From Halovivax sp. (GTDB lineage Archaea > Halobacteriota > Halobacteria > Halobacteriales > Natrialbaceae): a DNA stretch of 14,012 nucleotides. Of the stretch, positions 6,895-13,296 are shown piece by piece. The stretch is from positions 1-14,012 of the forward strand of contig SLIS01000412.1 in NCBI GenBank assembly GCA_007135505.1, read 5' to 3'. Each line of letters starts with the position of its first letter. Position 1 is the stretch's first letter. The notes under the pieces were generated by a model. It was given only the letters and a program-made list of their open reading frames with translations, had not been told where the DNA came from and searched no databases. Position numbers and translations under genes: made by a program.

Positions 6895-8265
6895 CTACCG
6901 AACGACGAGCACGTCCCCGTCCTCGTCTGGGAACTCGCGGGCCGCGTCCGCCCACGATTCCGTCGTTCCGTCGTCCTCGGACAGCTCCTGGTCCGCGACC
7001 AGACAGTCGTCTAACCGACTCTCGAGTTCCGACTCGTTCAGGTTCCGACCGATGAACACCAGCCGGACCTCCCGGTCGCCCCACGTCGGATGCCAGTAAT
7101 CCGCCGTGCGATTGGCGCGATAGAGGGATCGCTCGCGCTCCGGCAAACTCGCGATCCAGCGGCCGGCGGTTTCGATGCGGATCGATCGTCCCGCGACGTT
7201 TAGCACCTGAACCGTCTCGTCGCGTCCGGCCACCCAGCACCGCCCTTTCGCTCGAATCACGTTCGCCGGCAGGGATTCGAGGAACGCCCGGAACCGCTCC
7301 GGATCGAGCGGGCGATTCCGGCGGAAGGCGACCGATGTGACGCCGTAGACGTCCGCTGGCGAGCGATGCGTGTGTTCGTGCGTTCCGTCCTCGTCGTGTG
7401 CGTGGTCGTGGTGACCATGTGAGTGTGGCTGGTGATCGTGCGAGTGGTCCGCGTCGTGCTCGTGGCCGTCCTCATCGGCGGAATCGTGAGACTCGACTCC
7501 CGGCTGGTCGGTCGGACCGTCACTCGTCTCTGCCCGGTCGAAGGCGCGCTTCCAGCCGGCGCGTTCCCCCGTTCGCCGTGGATCGAACAGGCCCGTTCCC
7601 AGGATCGCTTCGGCCTCGACCGCCCCGAACGTCGTTTCGTGGACGCGCGCTTCGGGCTGGAGCGTTCGAATCACCTCGCGGACCCCCTCGCGTTCGGTCT
7701 CGGACAGCAGATCCGTCTTGTTACAGAGGACGACGTCGGCGAACTCCACCTGTTCGATGAGCAGGTCCGACAGCGGCCGGTCCGTGTCGCCGGGTGCCGT
7801 CTCCCGCGACGGTACGGCCCCCTCGCCCGCAACTTCTCCCTCGAGGAACGCGTCGTAAAACGAGCGTGCGTCGACGACCGTCACGGTCGTGTCCACCGCG
7901 TACCGGGCGGCGGCGCGCGATTCGGTGGTGAACAACCGGGCGATCGGCGCCGGTTCGCTGATCCCCGAGGCCTCGACGACGAGGTACTCGAAGTCGTACG
8001 AGCGCGCTAACCGACTCACCTCGGTTTCGAGGTCGTCCTGTCGTTCACAGCAGATACAGCCGTTCGAGAGTTCGGCGATCCCGGTCGCCGCCGACAGTTC
8101 GCTGCCGGTCGAGAGCAACTCCGCGTCGACGTTGATCTCGCCCATATCGTTGACCAGGACGGCGATGTCGTGGCCCTCGTTGTGTTCGAGCAGGTGATTG
8201 AGCGTCGTCGTCTTCCCGGCCCCGAGCGCTCCGCTGAGGATCGTGACCGGAATCCGGTCGGACAT
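6895..8265 (-). CDS. CobW/COG0523 family GTPase, probable zinc metallochaperone
   Basis: This 456-residue P-loop GTPase carries Walker A GALGAGKTT (12-20), the metal motif GCICC (Cys70, Cys72, Cys73), the region VVEASGISEPAP (97-107) and the base-recognition motif NKTD (182-185). A His-rich segment at 260-300 contains 15 histidines. The CobW C-terminal domain follows (about 306-425, with GRCWVAGR and ADYWHPTWGDR). In this family GTP hydrolysis drives delivery of metal, usually zinc, to client enzymes. The His-rich loop points to zinc, or possibly nickel or cobalt, but the metal is not proven. No cobalamin genes are nearby, so a role in B12 synthesis is less likely. I chose the ATG at 8265 because MSDRIPVTILSG is the natural start of the fold; an in-frame ATG at 8292 would add nine residues. 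Confidence 0.88.
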   Translation of the reverse strand: MSDRIPVTILSGALGAGKTTTLNHLLEHNEGHDIAVLVNDMGEINVDAELLSTGSELSAATGIAELSNGCICCERQDDLETEVSRLARSYDFEYLVVEASGISEPAPIARLFTTESRAAARYAVDTTVTVVDARSFYDAFLEGEVAGEGAVPSRETAPGDTDRPLSDLLIEQVEFADVVLCNKTDLLSETEREGVREVIRTLQPEARVHETTFGAVEAEAILGTGLFDPRRTGERAGWKRAFDRAETSDGPTDQPGVESHDSADEDGHEHDADHSHDHQPHSHGHHDHAHDEDGTHEHTHRSPADVYGVTSVAFRRNRPLDPERFRAFLESLPANVIRAKGRCWVAGRDETVQVLNVAGRSIRIETAGRWIASLPERERSLYRANRTADYWHPTWGDREVRLVFIGRNLNESELESRLDDCLVADQELSEDDGTTESWADAAREFPDEDGDVLVVR

Positions 8266-8410
8266 AGCAGTGAGAGTGTGGCGCACGGTCAAGATGTTGT
8301 TGGTCGATCCGGTGACGCGGCCGGTTCGTCGAATGGGGTCCGTTTGGCATGGACCGGCACGACTGGTCCGCTTGGAGCGTTACGGCCGTCGATAGCAACA
8401 GAATGGCGGT

Positions 8411-8439
8411 GGTACCGAGGTGGCGCGGTACCGAGGTGG
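8411..8439. repeat. 13-bp direct repeat, 16-bp period
   Basis: GGTACCGAGGTGG occurs at 8411-8423 and again at 8427-8439, separated by three bases. The 16-bp period is not one helical turn (10.5 bp) but about one and a half. It lies upstream of the ArsA/Get3 operon and could be a regulator site or a product of slippage. Confidence 0.6.
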
Positions 8440-8443
8440 ATGG

Positions 8444-8488
8444 CGACGAACCGATCGAACAGGGCCGCCTCGTAGGCGCCCGGCGTCT
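8444..8488 (-). repeat. Inverted 45-bp copy of an internal segment of the ArsA/Get3 gene
   Basis: The reverse complement of 8444-8488 matches 9158-9202 at 44 of 45 positions; the only difference is at 8454. Identity ends abruptly at both edges. On the minus strand it encodes TPGAYEAALFDRFV, residues 109-122 of the ATPase. The two copies are about 670 bases apart in opposite orientation. I read it as a recent duplication fragment rather than part of a working gene. Confidence 0.9.
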
Positions 8489-8508
8489 CGCTCGCCGTCG
8501 ACGACACG

Positions 8509-8515
8509 CTTTTCG
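8509..8515 (+). promoter_or_regulatory. Weak TATA-like box of the ArsA/Get3 operon
   Basis: CTTTTCG is centred about 28 bases before the ATG at 8540. The position suits a leaderless start but the sequence is a poor match. Confidence 0.35.
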
Positions 8516-8539
8516 CACTTCACTGTCTTGTGGTATCGT

Positions 8540-8836
8540 ATGACGCTCGAAGATCGGATCGCCAGCTACCGGGAAACCCTGCTGGAGTGGCTGCGCGGTC
8601 TCTATCACGGAATGATCACACATCCGGCCTACGAGAAGATCGAGAACGAGGCCGAAGACCTGGAGGACGCGTTCATGCTCGCCTGTTTCCCCGACGCGTT
8701 CGGCATTCCGAGCCCCGTCTCGTACTACACGGCCGAACTGCTCCCGTACCTCTCGACCGAGTACGAGGCCTGGGAACGTCGAATGTGGGACCGCGAGTCG
8801 CTCGTCGAGCGCAAGGGACAGCAGTATCACTTCTGA
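8540..8836 (+). CDS. Conserved-looking small protein coupled to the ArsA/Get3 ATPase, function unknown
   Basis: The 98-residue acidic protein has high third-position GC. Features are an N-terminal helix (TLEDRIASYRETLLEWLRGL), HPAYEKIENEAEDLEDAFML, then CFPDAFGIPSPVSYYTAELLPYL and a charged helix to the end. There is no membrane segment and no domain I can name. Its stop TGA shares a base with the ATG of the ATPase gene (TGATG, 8834-8838), so the two are almost certainly co-translated. That suggests work with the ATPase, for example as a substrate adaptor, but this is inference. The frame runs upstream to 8420 through repeat-containing DNA; I chose the ATG at 8540 because the promoter-like box lies 28 bases before it and the upstream residues are Arg-rich. 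Confidence 0.8.
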   Translation: MTLEDRIASYRETLLEWLRGLYHGMITHPAYEKIENEAEDLEDAFMLACFPDAFGIPSPVSYYTAELLPYLSTEYEAWERRMWDRESLVERKGQQYHF

Positions 8837-9819
8837 TGAGCCGATTCGTCTTCTTCGGCGGCAAGGGCGGTGTCGGCAAGACCACGGTCTCCAGCGCGTA
8901 CGCCCTCGCATCGGCCGAGGCTGGACTCGAGACGCTGCTCGTCTCGACGGATCCGGCCCACAGCACCAGCGACGTCTTCGACGAGTCGTTCGGCGACGAA
9001 CCCCAGCCGGTCGAGGGCTACGAGGGCCTCTCGGCCGTCGAAATCGATCCGGAGCGCGAGGTCGACGAACACCTCATGGATTTAAAACGCCAGCTCGGCT
9101 CCCAGCTGAGCCCCGCCATGGTGAACGAAATCGACATCCAGCTGGAGATGGCCCACCAGACGCCGGGCGCCTACGAGGCGGCCCTGTTCGACCGGTTCGT
9201 CGACGTGATGGCCGACCCGGACCCGTACGATCGGATCGTCTTCGACACTTCGCCGACCGGGAGCACGCTTCGGCTCCTCTCCCTGCCCGACCTGCTCGCC
9301 CAGTGGATCGACCGACTGCAGTACAAGCGCGAACGGAGCATCGACCTCTTCGAGAAGGCCGCGATCGGGAATCGCGAACCGCGTCGCGTGACGGAGGGGG
9401 ATCCAATCCTGGACCGGCTCCGGGAACGCAAGGAACGGTTCGAGTTCGCTGGAGAGGTGCTCCGGTCCGACGCGTCGTTCTACCTCGTCTTGAATCCGGA
9501 CACGCTGTCGATCCGGGAGACGCGCCGCTCGGTGGAGACGCTCGCCGATGCCGATCTCGCCGTCGACGGACTGGTACTCAACCGCCTCACTCCGTCGCCG
9601 GACGCGGACGAAACCGGCCGCGGCGGGGCGTTCCTTCGAGATCGCGTGGCCACCGAGCGAGAACGAATCGAGACGATCGAGGCGACGTTCGATACGCCGC
9701 TGGTCGGAAAAATCGAAACGCGAATCGAGGAAGTCCGTGGGTCGATACTCACGGAGGTGGCGAACGAACTCGAGGTCGACGTCGCTCCGGCCGATCGGTC
9801 TTCGGAATCGGTGTCCTAA
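8836..9819 (+). CDS. ArsA/Get3 (TRC40) family ATPase without cysteines
   Basis: This 327-residue ATPase has the deviant P-loop GGKGGVGKTT (8-17) with the signature lysine, switch I DPAHSTSD (39-46), switch II DTSPTGSTLR (137-146) and the nucleotide-site asparagine in LVLNRLTP. Proteins of this family either target tail-anchored membrane proteins (Get3) or power arsenite pumps (ArsA). The protein contains no cysteine, so it lacks both the CxxC zinc site of eukaryotic Get3 and the arsenite-binding cysteines of ArsA. It is also a single ATPase domain with no ars genes nearby, so a Get3-like chaperone role is more likely. The usual PTGHTLR has Ser in place of His (residue 143). It overlaps the preceding 98-residue gene by one base. 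Residues 109-122 are the segment duplicated upstream. Confidence 0.9.
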   Translation: MSRFVFFGGKGGVGKTTVSSAYALASAEAGLETLLVSTDPAHSTSDVFDESFGDEPQPVEGYEGLSAVEIDPEREVDEHLMDLKRQLGSQLSPAMVNEIDIQLEMAHQTPGAYEAALFDRFVDVMADPDPYDRIVFDTSPTGSTLRLLSLPDLLAQWIDRLQYKRERSIDLFEKAAIGNREPRRVTEGDPILDRLRERKERFEFAGEVLRSDASFYLVLNPDTLSIRETRRSVETLADADLAVDGLVLNRLTPSPDADETGRGGAFLRDRVATERERIETIEATFDTPLVGKIETRIEEVRGSILTEVANELEVDVAPADRSSESVS

Positions 9820-9974
9820 CGTAACAATTTACCTTCACACTGCCGAATTTTATACTTCTTCCCCTGAAGAGCCCGGCTTCGTTGCCGAATCGACCACGAA
9901 TGTTCAACTTCGCTCTCATGTATCTCAATGTTTATAATGCATTACTGCTATCCACGCTATGTAGGCGCATACCA
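9820..9974. promoter_or_regulatory. Spacer between the ArsA/Get3 gene and cstA with two A/T boxes
   Basis: This stretch is A/T-rich compared with its surroundings. TTTTATAC (9849-9856) may be an outer promoter, or with the pyrimidine run after it a terminator for the ATPase operon. TTTATAAT (9931-9938) is a strong box centred about 40 bases before the cstA ATG. TGCCGAAT occurs twice (9841-9848 and 9884-9891). Confidence 0.5.
9931..9938 (+). promoter_or_regulatory. TATA box of cstA
   Basis: TTTATAAT is among the best archaeal TATA matches in the window and is identical to the box before the DUF5828-like gene at 13260. Transcription should begin near 9959-9962, leaving a leader of about 13-16 bases before the ATG at 9975. 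The predicted start falls on an ATG-TAG pair. Confidence 0.7.
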
Positions 9975-11867
9975 ATGACAGGCGTAATCTGGATCGTGGC
10001 GCTGGTACTCACGACGTTCACCGTCGCGTACATCGGTTACGGCCGATACCTCGCGCAGTTCGTCGACCTCGACGACTCGCGAACGACACCAGCCCACACA
10101 CATCAAGACGGACAGGAGTACGTACCGGCGAAGAAGCCGGTGCTACTGGGGCATCACTACTCGAGTATCGCGGGCGGCGCACCGATCGTCGGCCCGATCA
10201 CGGCCGCGCTGGTCTGGGGGTGGGTGCCGGCCGTACTGTGGGTCGCGATCGGCAACCCGCTGCTGGGAGCCGTCCACGACTTCACGTCGCTGTCGAGCAG
10301 CCTTCGACACGAGGGGAAGTCCATCGGCTACATCATCGGCGAGTACGTCGGTGAACGCGGGAAGAACATGCTGCTGTGGTTCGCGTTCTTGCTCGTCATC
10401 CTCGTCGTGGCGGTGTTCGCACTCGTCATCGGCGTGGTGTTCAACGCGTTCCCGCAGGCGGCCACCGCGAGCATCATTTACATCGCGCTGGCGTTCATCT
10501 TCGGGTTCTGGCTGTACCAGCTGGGGCTCCCGTTCTCGGTCGGGACGGTCGTGTTCGTCTCGGGCGTCTTCGCGTCGGTCTGGGTGGGCATTCAGTACCC
10601 GCTCGCCCTGTTCCCGGTGCCCGAAGCGCAAGCGGCCGAAGGATTCGCCTATCCGGAGGGAACGATCGTTCTCTTCGATTCGGTGCCTGACCTGATCCCG
10701 TCGTTACTCGGGTTCCCGAACGTCGGGGCCTGGCTCATGGTGATCCTCGTCTACGGGGGGATCGCGAGCGTACTGCCGGTCTGGATGCTACTCCAGCCGC
10801 GCGATTACCTCTCGTCGTTCCTGCTGTACAGCGGGGTCGGCGGGGCGCTGTTGGCGGTCATCGTCGGCACCTTCATCACGGGGATGGGCTCCGGCGCCGT
10901 GGCGGAGGGCATCGACGGATTCGACATCGCGATCGGGGCGTGGTACGGATTCCTCGGCCAGGAGGGTCCGCTCGCGGACGTACTCCCGATCATGCCGCTG
11001 TTCCCGCTGTTGTTCATCACCATCGCATGCGGGACGATCAGCGGCTTCCACTCGCTGGTGTCCTCGGGGACGACGGCGAAGCAACTGGACAAGGAGACCG
11101 ACGCGAGGCTGATCGGCTACGGCGGGATGCTCGGCGAGGGCCTCCTCGCGACCGTCGCGCTCTGCGCCGTCGCCGTGGTCGCCATTCCTGCTGCGGGGGG
11201 TGGAATCGGACTCGCACTCCCGAACTTCGCAACCGGGGGCGGGGCGATACTCACCGCGTTGGGCATCCCGATGTCCTACGCCGCCCCGTTCATGGCGCTC
11301 GTCCTCGCGAGCTTCCTGCTCACGAGCATGGACACGGCCGTTCGACTCGGTCGTTACATGATGGAAGAGAACATCGGCACGCCCGAGACGACCGTCGAGG
11401 AGTACGGTGCGAACATGTACGTCAACACCTCGGTGATCGTCGTCGCCGCGTTCGTGCTGGTCGGCAGCGGCCGGTGGGAGGACCTCTGGCCGCTGTTCGG
11501 CGGCGCGAACCAGCTCCTCGCTGCACTCGCGCTGTTGACCGGCACGATCTGGCTCGCCAACCTCGAGGACACCAAGCAGCTGGTCAGTACCGGGGTCCCG
11601 ATGGCGCTGATGACGGTCATCACTATCTTCGGATTGCTCTGGCTGGCACTCTACCAGGTGTTCTACCTGAGCGTCCTCGGTGCCGGGGATCAACCGTTCG
11701 AAACGACGTTCGAGTACGTCGCCGGCGGTGTCCAGATCCTACTCGCCTTCGTGCTGATCGGGCTGGCGCTCGCGCTGGTCCGCATCGGCTACGGACACCT
11801 GACCGAGATCGGCGCGATCGGTGACGAGCCGGCGGTCGCAGACGGCGGCGAACCCGGCGACGACTGA
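9975..11867 (+). CDS. cstA: CstA family transporter (carbon starvation protein; peptide/pyruvate carrier)
   Basis: A 630-residue, strongly hydrophobic protein with roughly fifteen membrane segments. The first is at residues 3-22, followed by a short polar loop rich in His and Asp. The family motif GHHYSSIAGGAPIVGP is at 59-74, and HDFTSLSSSLRHEGKSIG and CGTISGFHSLVSSGTTAKQL further on also match CstA. Bacterial relatives (E. coli CstA and BtsT) are induced when carbon runs short and take up peptides or pyruvate with protons; the substrate of haloarchaeal members is not known to me. The length lies between short clostridial-type and E. coli (about 700) forms. An in-frame ATG at 9900 could extend the N-terminus by 25 residues, but the strong box at 9931 favours 9975. 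No sensor kinase is adjacent. Confidence 0.92.
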   Translation: MTGVIWIVALVLTTFTVAYIGYGRYLAQFVDLDDSRTTPAHTHQDGQEYVPAKKPVLLGHHYSSIAGGAPIVGPITAALVWGWVPAVLWVAIGNPLLGAVHDFTSLSSSLRHEGKSIGYIIGEYVGERGKNMLLWFAFLLVILVVAVFALVIGVVFNAFPQAATASIIYIALAFIFGFWLYQLGLPFSVGTVVFVSGVFASVWVGIQYPLALFPVPEAQAAEGFAYPEGTIVLFDSVPDLIPSLLGFPNVGAWLMVILVYGGIASVLPVWMLLQPRDYLSSFLLYSGVGGALLAVIVGTFITGMGSGAVAEGIDGFDIAIGAWYGFLGQEGPLADVLPIMPLFPLLFITIACGTISGFHSLVSSGTTAKQLDKETDARLIGYGGMLGEGLLATVALCAVAVVAIPAAGGGIGLALPNFATGGGAILTALGIPMSYAAPFMALVLASFLLTSMDTAVRLGRYMMEENIGTPETTVEEYGANMYVNTSVIVVAAFVLVGSGRWEDLWPLFGGANQLLAALALLTGTIWLANLEDTKQLVSTGVPMALMTVITIFGLLWLALYQVFYLSVLGAGDQPFETTFEYVAGGVQILLAFVLIGLALALVRIGYGHLTEIGAIGDEPAVADGGEPGDD

Positions 11868-12158
11868 CGCCGCATCGGTTTACCGACGTTCGATTTCTTC
11901 GCGGACGAACTGCACCCGGTCGAGAACACCCACTCGTAGCCACGCGGATACCGGGGCCCTGCGAGCGTTCGCGGTCCGCCCAACGCTCACCCATCGATCG
12001 TCCTGGCTGGGCGCCAGTGGCACTGAGCGGTGCCCGTCGGCTCCGGTCGCTGCTGGAGCGCCGATCGTTCGCTTCACGGTCCAGCAACAGCAGTTTGGTC
12101 CGACGCTGGTCGTCAACCGACCCCGAAAGCACCCTGGTCGCTGAAAATCGTCGCTCCC
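11868..12158. other. 291-base gap between convergent genes, no confident gene
   Basis: It lies between the 3' ends of cstA and the DUF8052-like gene. A minus-strand frame stays open from just after the DUF8052-like stop (12159) to 11880; its residues are Arg-rich and its third-position GC low, so I do not call it. A small hairpin (GGCAC with GTGCC, about 12018-12034) is present, but no clear T-run or RNA gene. Confidence 0.6.
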
Positions 12159-12797
12159 CTAGAGCTGAAACCGTCTGGCTATGAGGCCGAAAATTCCCGG
12201 TTCCTCGCGCTCGATGTCCGCCCAGACGCGGGCCGCTTCCGTCGCGTCGGCCGCCGGACTCGCGACGATGGTTTCTCGCTCGGGATCGACGACGATCAGC
12301 GAGATCTCGTAGTGGCCGTTGTATCCGTATTTCAGCAGCGTCCGGTCCTGAAACCCGTCGACCCGATCTCGAACGTCGTCGGTAACGTCGTCGGCCACGA
12401 CGACGAACGTAAAATCCGTGCTGAAGTGTTCTTCGTCCGGTTCGATCCACTCGTCGGCCAGCTCGTGACCGAGCTCGACGAAGCGATCCAGCGTCGACAC
12501 GTCGAGTGCCTCCCGGCGGGTAGCGAAGAGGTGCTCCGTCGACTCGTGGTGGGCGAACGACAGCGCGGGATGCAGGAAGTGTTTCTTGCTCGTCAGCGAC
12601 AGCTGTCCGTACAACTCGAACGACTCGCCCTCGACGCGCCGATCCTTCTCGAGGTCGTAATTGTACACGAGTCGTCCCGCAAGCTGGTCGAAGTAGGCGT
12701 CGTCCCACTCCGGTAATTCGATTCGATCGGCGACGCCCGGTTCGTCCCCGCTTTCGGTGTCCTGGGTATCCGTCGGTGGCGATGCGGCGTTGCCCAT
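12159..12797 (-). CDS. DUF8052-like haloarchaeal protein, function unknown
   Basis: The 212-residue soluble acidic protein has a disordered N-terminus (Thr/Asp/Glu-rich) and then a compact domain. Recognisable stretches are WDDAYFDQLAGRLVYNYDLE, YGQLSLTSKKHFLHP and SFAHHESTEHLF. From memory this pattern belongs to the haloarchaeal family DUF8052, but I cannot confirm it. The His cluster (HPALSFAHHESTEH) could bind a metal; that is speculative. ATGs at 12833 and 12809 are in frame, but the TATA box at 12823-12830 lies 29 bases before the ATG at 12797, so I chose the latter. Divergent from the small CxxC protein gene; convergent with cstA. Confidence 0.8.
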   Translation of the reverse strand: MGNAASPPTDTQDTESGDEPGVADRIELPEWDDAYFDQLAGRLVYNYDLEKDRRVEGESFELYGQLSLTSKKHFLHPALSFAHHESTEHLFATRREALDVSTLDRFVELGHELADEWIEPDEEHFSTDFTFVVVADDVTDDVRDRVDGFQDRTLLKYGYNGHYEISLIVVDPERETIVASPAADATEAARVWADIEREEPGIFGLIARRFQL

Positions 12798-12822
12798 GCG
12801 ATAACTCATACCAGCGACGAGG

Positions 12823-12830
12823 CTTATACT
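12823..12830 (-). promoter_or_regulatory. TATA box of the DUF8052-like gene
   Basis: On the minus strand AGTATAAG, centred about 29 bases before the ATG at 12797. It decides among three in-frame ATGs. Confidence 0.65.
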
Positions 12831-12944
12831 CACCGCCGACTCGACTTCGGACCGACCGGCGCTGGGTCGCTTCCGTGGCAGTCGACCGAAGCTGTGGAGC
12901 CGACCGAACCTTCATTGTGCTGGCTCCCGTCTCTCGTCTCAGCC

Positions 12945-13163
12945 ATGGGTAACCGAACTGAGTCCTGTGGACGGTGTGGCGTGACGACGGTCCTCGACGC
13001 CGCGGAGGGCGACGAGAGCGACTCGGCGGCCTCGAACCCCTTCGACGGTCCGCGAATCGAGTTGTCCGATCGATCGGTTCGACGGGCCGCCTTCCTCTCG
13101 GTCTGGCTCGGCCGGATCGCCGAGCGTCTCGATGGGATCGCGTATCGGCTGATGTATCGGTGA
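12945..13163 (+). CDS. Small CxxC-containing protein, function unknown
   Basis: A 72-residue protein starting MGNRTESCGRCGVTTVLDAA, with one CxxC knuckle at residues 8-11, an acidic Ser/Asp stretch and a C-terminal amphipathic helix (about 50-72). The codon pattern has the high third-position GC of neighbouring genes, which favours this frame over the frame on the opposite strand (13229-12939). A single CxxC could bind a metal only as a dimer or with a partner. The frame runs upstream to 12894, but I chose 12945 because a weak A/T box (TTCATTG, 12911-12917) is about 30 bases before it. I do not recognise a family. Confidence 0.6.
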   Translation: MGNRTESCGRCGVTTVLDAAEGDESDSAASNPFDGPRIELSDRSVRRAAFLSVWLGRIAERLDGIAYRLMYR

Positions 13164-13259
13164 GGCCGAAGCCTGTTGATCATCCCCTCGTCCGTCGAAC
13201 GCACCGACCACTGTAATTACGACTGACACGGGACTGGCCGGCCTGTTCCAGCGACGAAG

Positions 13260-13267
13260 TTTATAAT
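13260..13267 (+). promoter_or_regulatory. TATA box of the DUF5828-like gene
   Basis: TTTATAAT preceded by CGAAG, a likely TFB-recognition element. It is centred about 33 bases before the ATG at 13297, giving a very short leader of about five to seven bases. The core is identical to that of cstA. Confidence 0.7.
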
Positions 13268-13296
13268 GACGGACCTCCTACGACCCGCCCAATCGA

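Larger units (their letters stand above)
8293..8539. other. Intergenic region with repeats between the CobW-type gene and the ArsA/Get3 operon
   Basis: I see no convincing gene in this spacer. It holds a 13-bp direct repeat (8411-8439), an inverted 45-bp copy of part of the downstream ATPase gene (8444-8488) and a weak promoter box (8509-8515). A minus-strand GTG frame (8507-8289) includes 14 residues of the ATPase but nothing recognisable beyond them. Confidence 0.7.

Noticed and set aside
8289..8507. Minus-strand 72-codon frame carrying TPGAYEAALFDRFV as a small gene
   Set aside because: Only the 45-bp duplicate resembles a protein. The rest has no similarity, the start would be GTG, and it lacks a clear promoter.
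8045..8911. 288-codon minus-strand frame over the start of the CobW-type gene and the ArsA/Get3 operon
   Set aside because: It covers parts of three supported genes in the wrong frames, has an Arg/Ser-rich composition and shows no motif.
11868..12158. Possible tRNA or structured RNA gene in the gap after cstA
   Set aside because: I could not find a T-loop consensus or a cloverleaf; only one five-base-pair hairpin is visible.
11623..12915. 430-codon minus-strand frame across the end of cstA, the gap and the DUF8052-like gene
   Set aside because: Very Arg-rich and basic with no recognisable domain. It overlaps two better-supported genes.
12939..13229. Minus-strand 96-codon frame opposite the small CxxC protein
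   Set aside because: The plus-strand frame has the acidic composition and third-position GC of local genes; the minus one does not and lacks a promoter.
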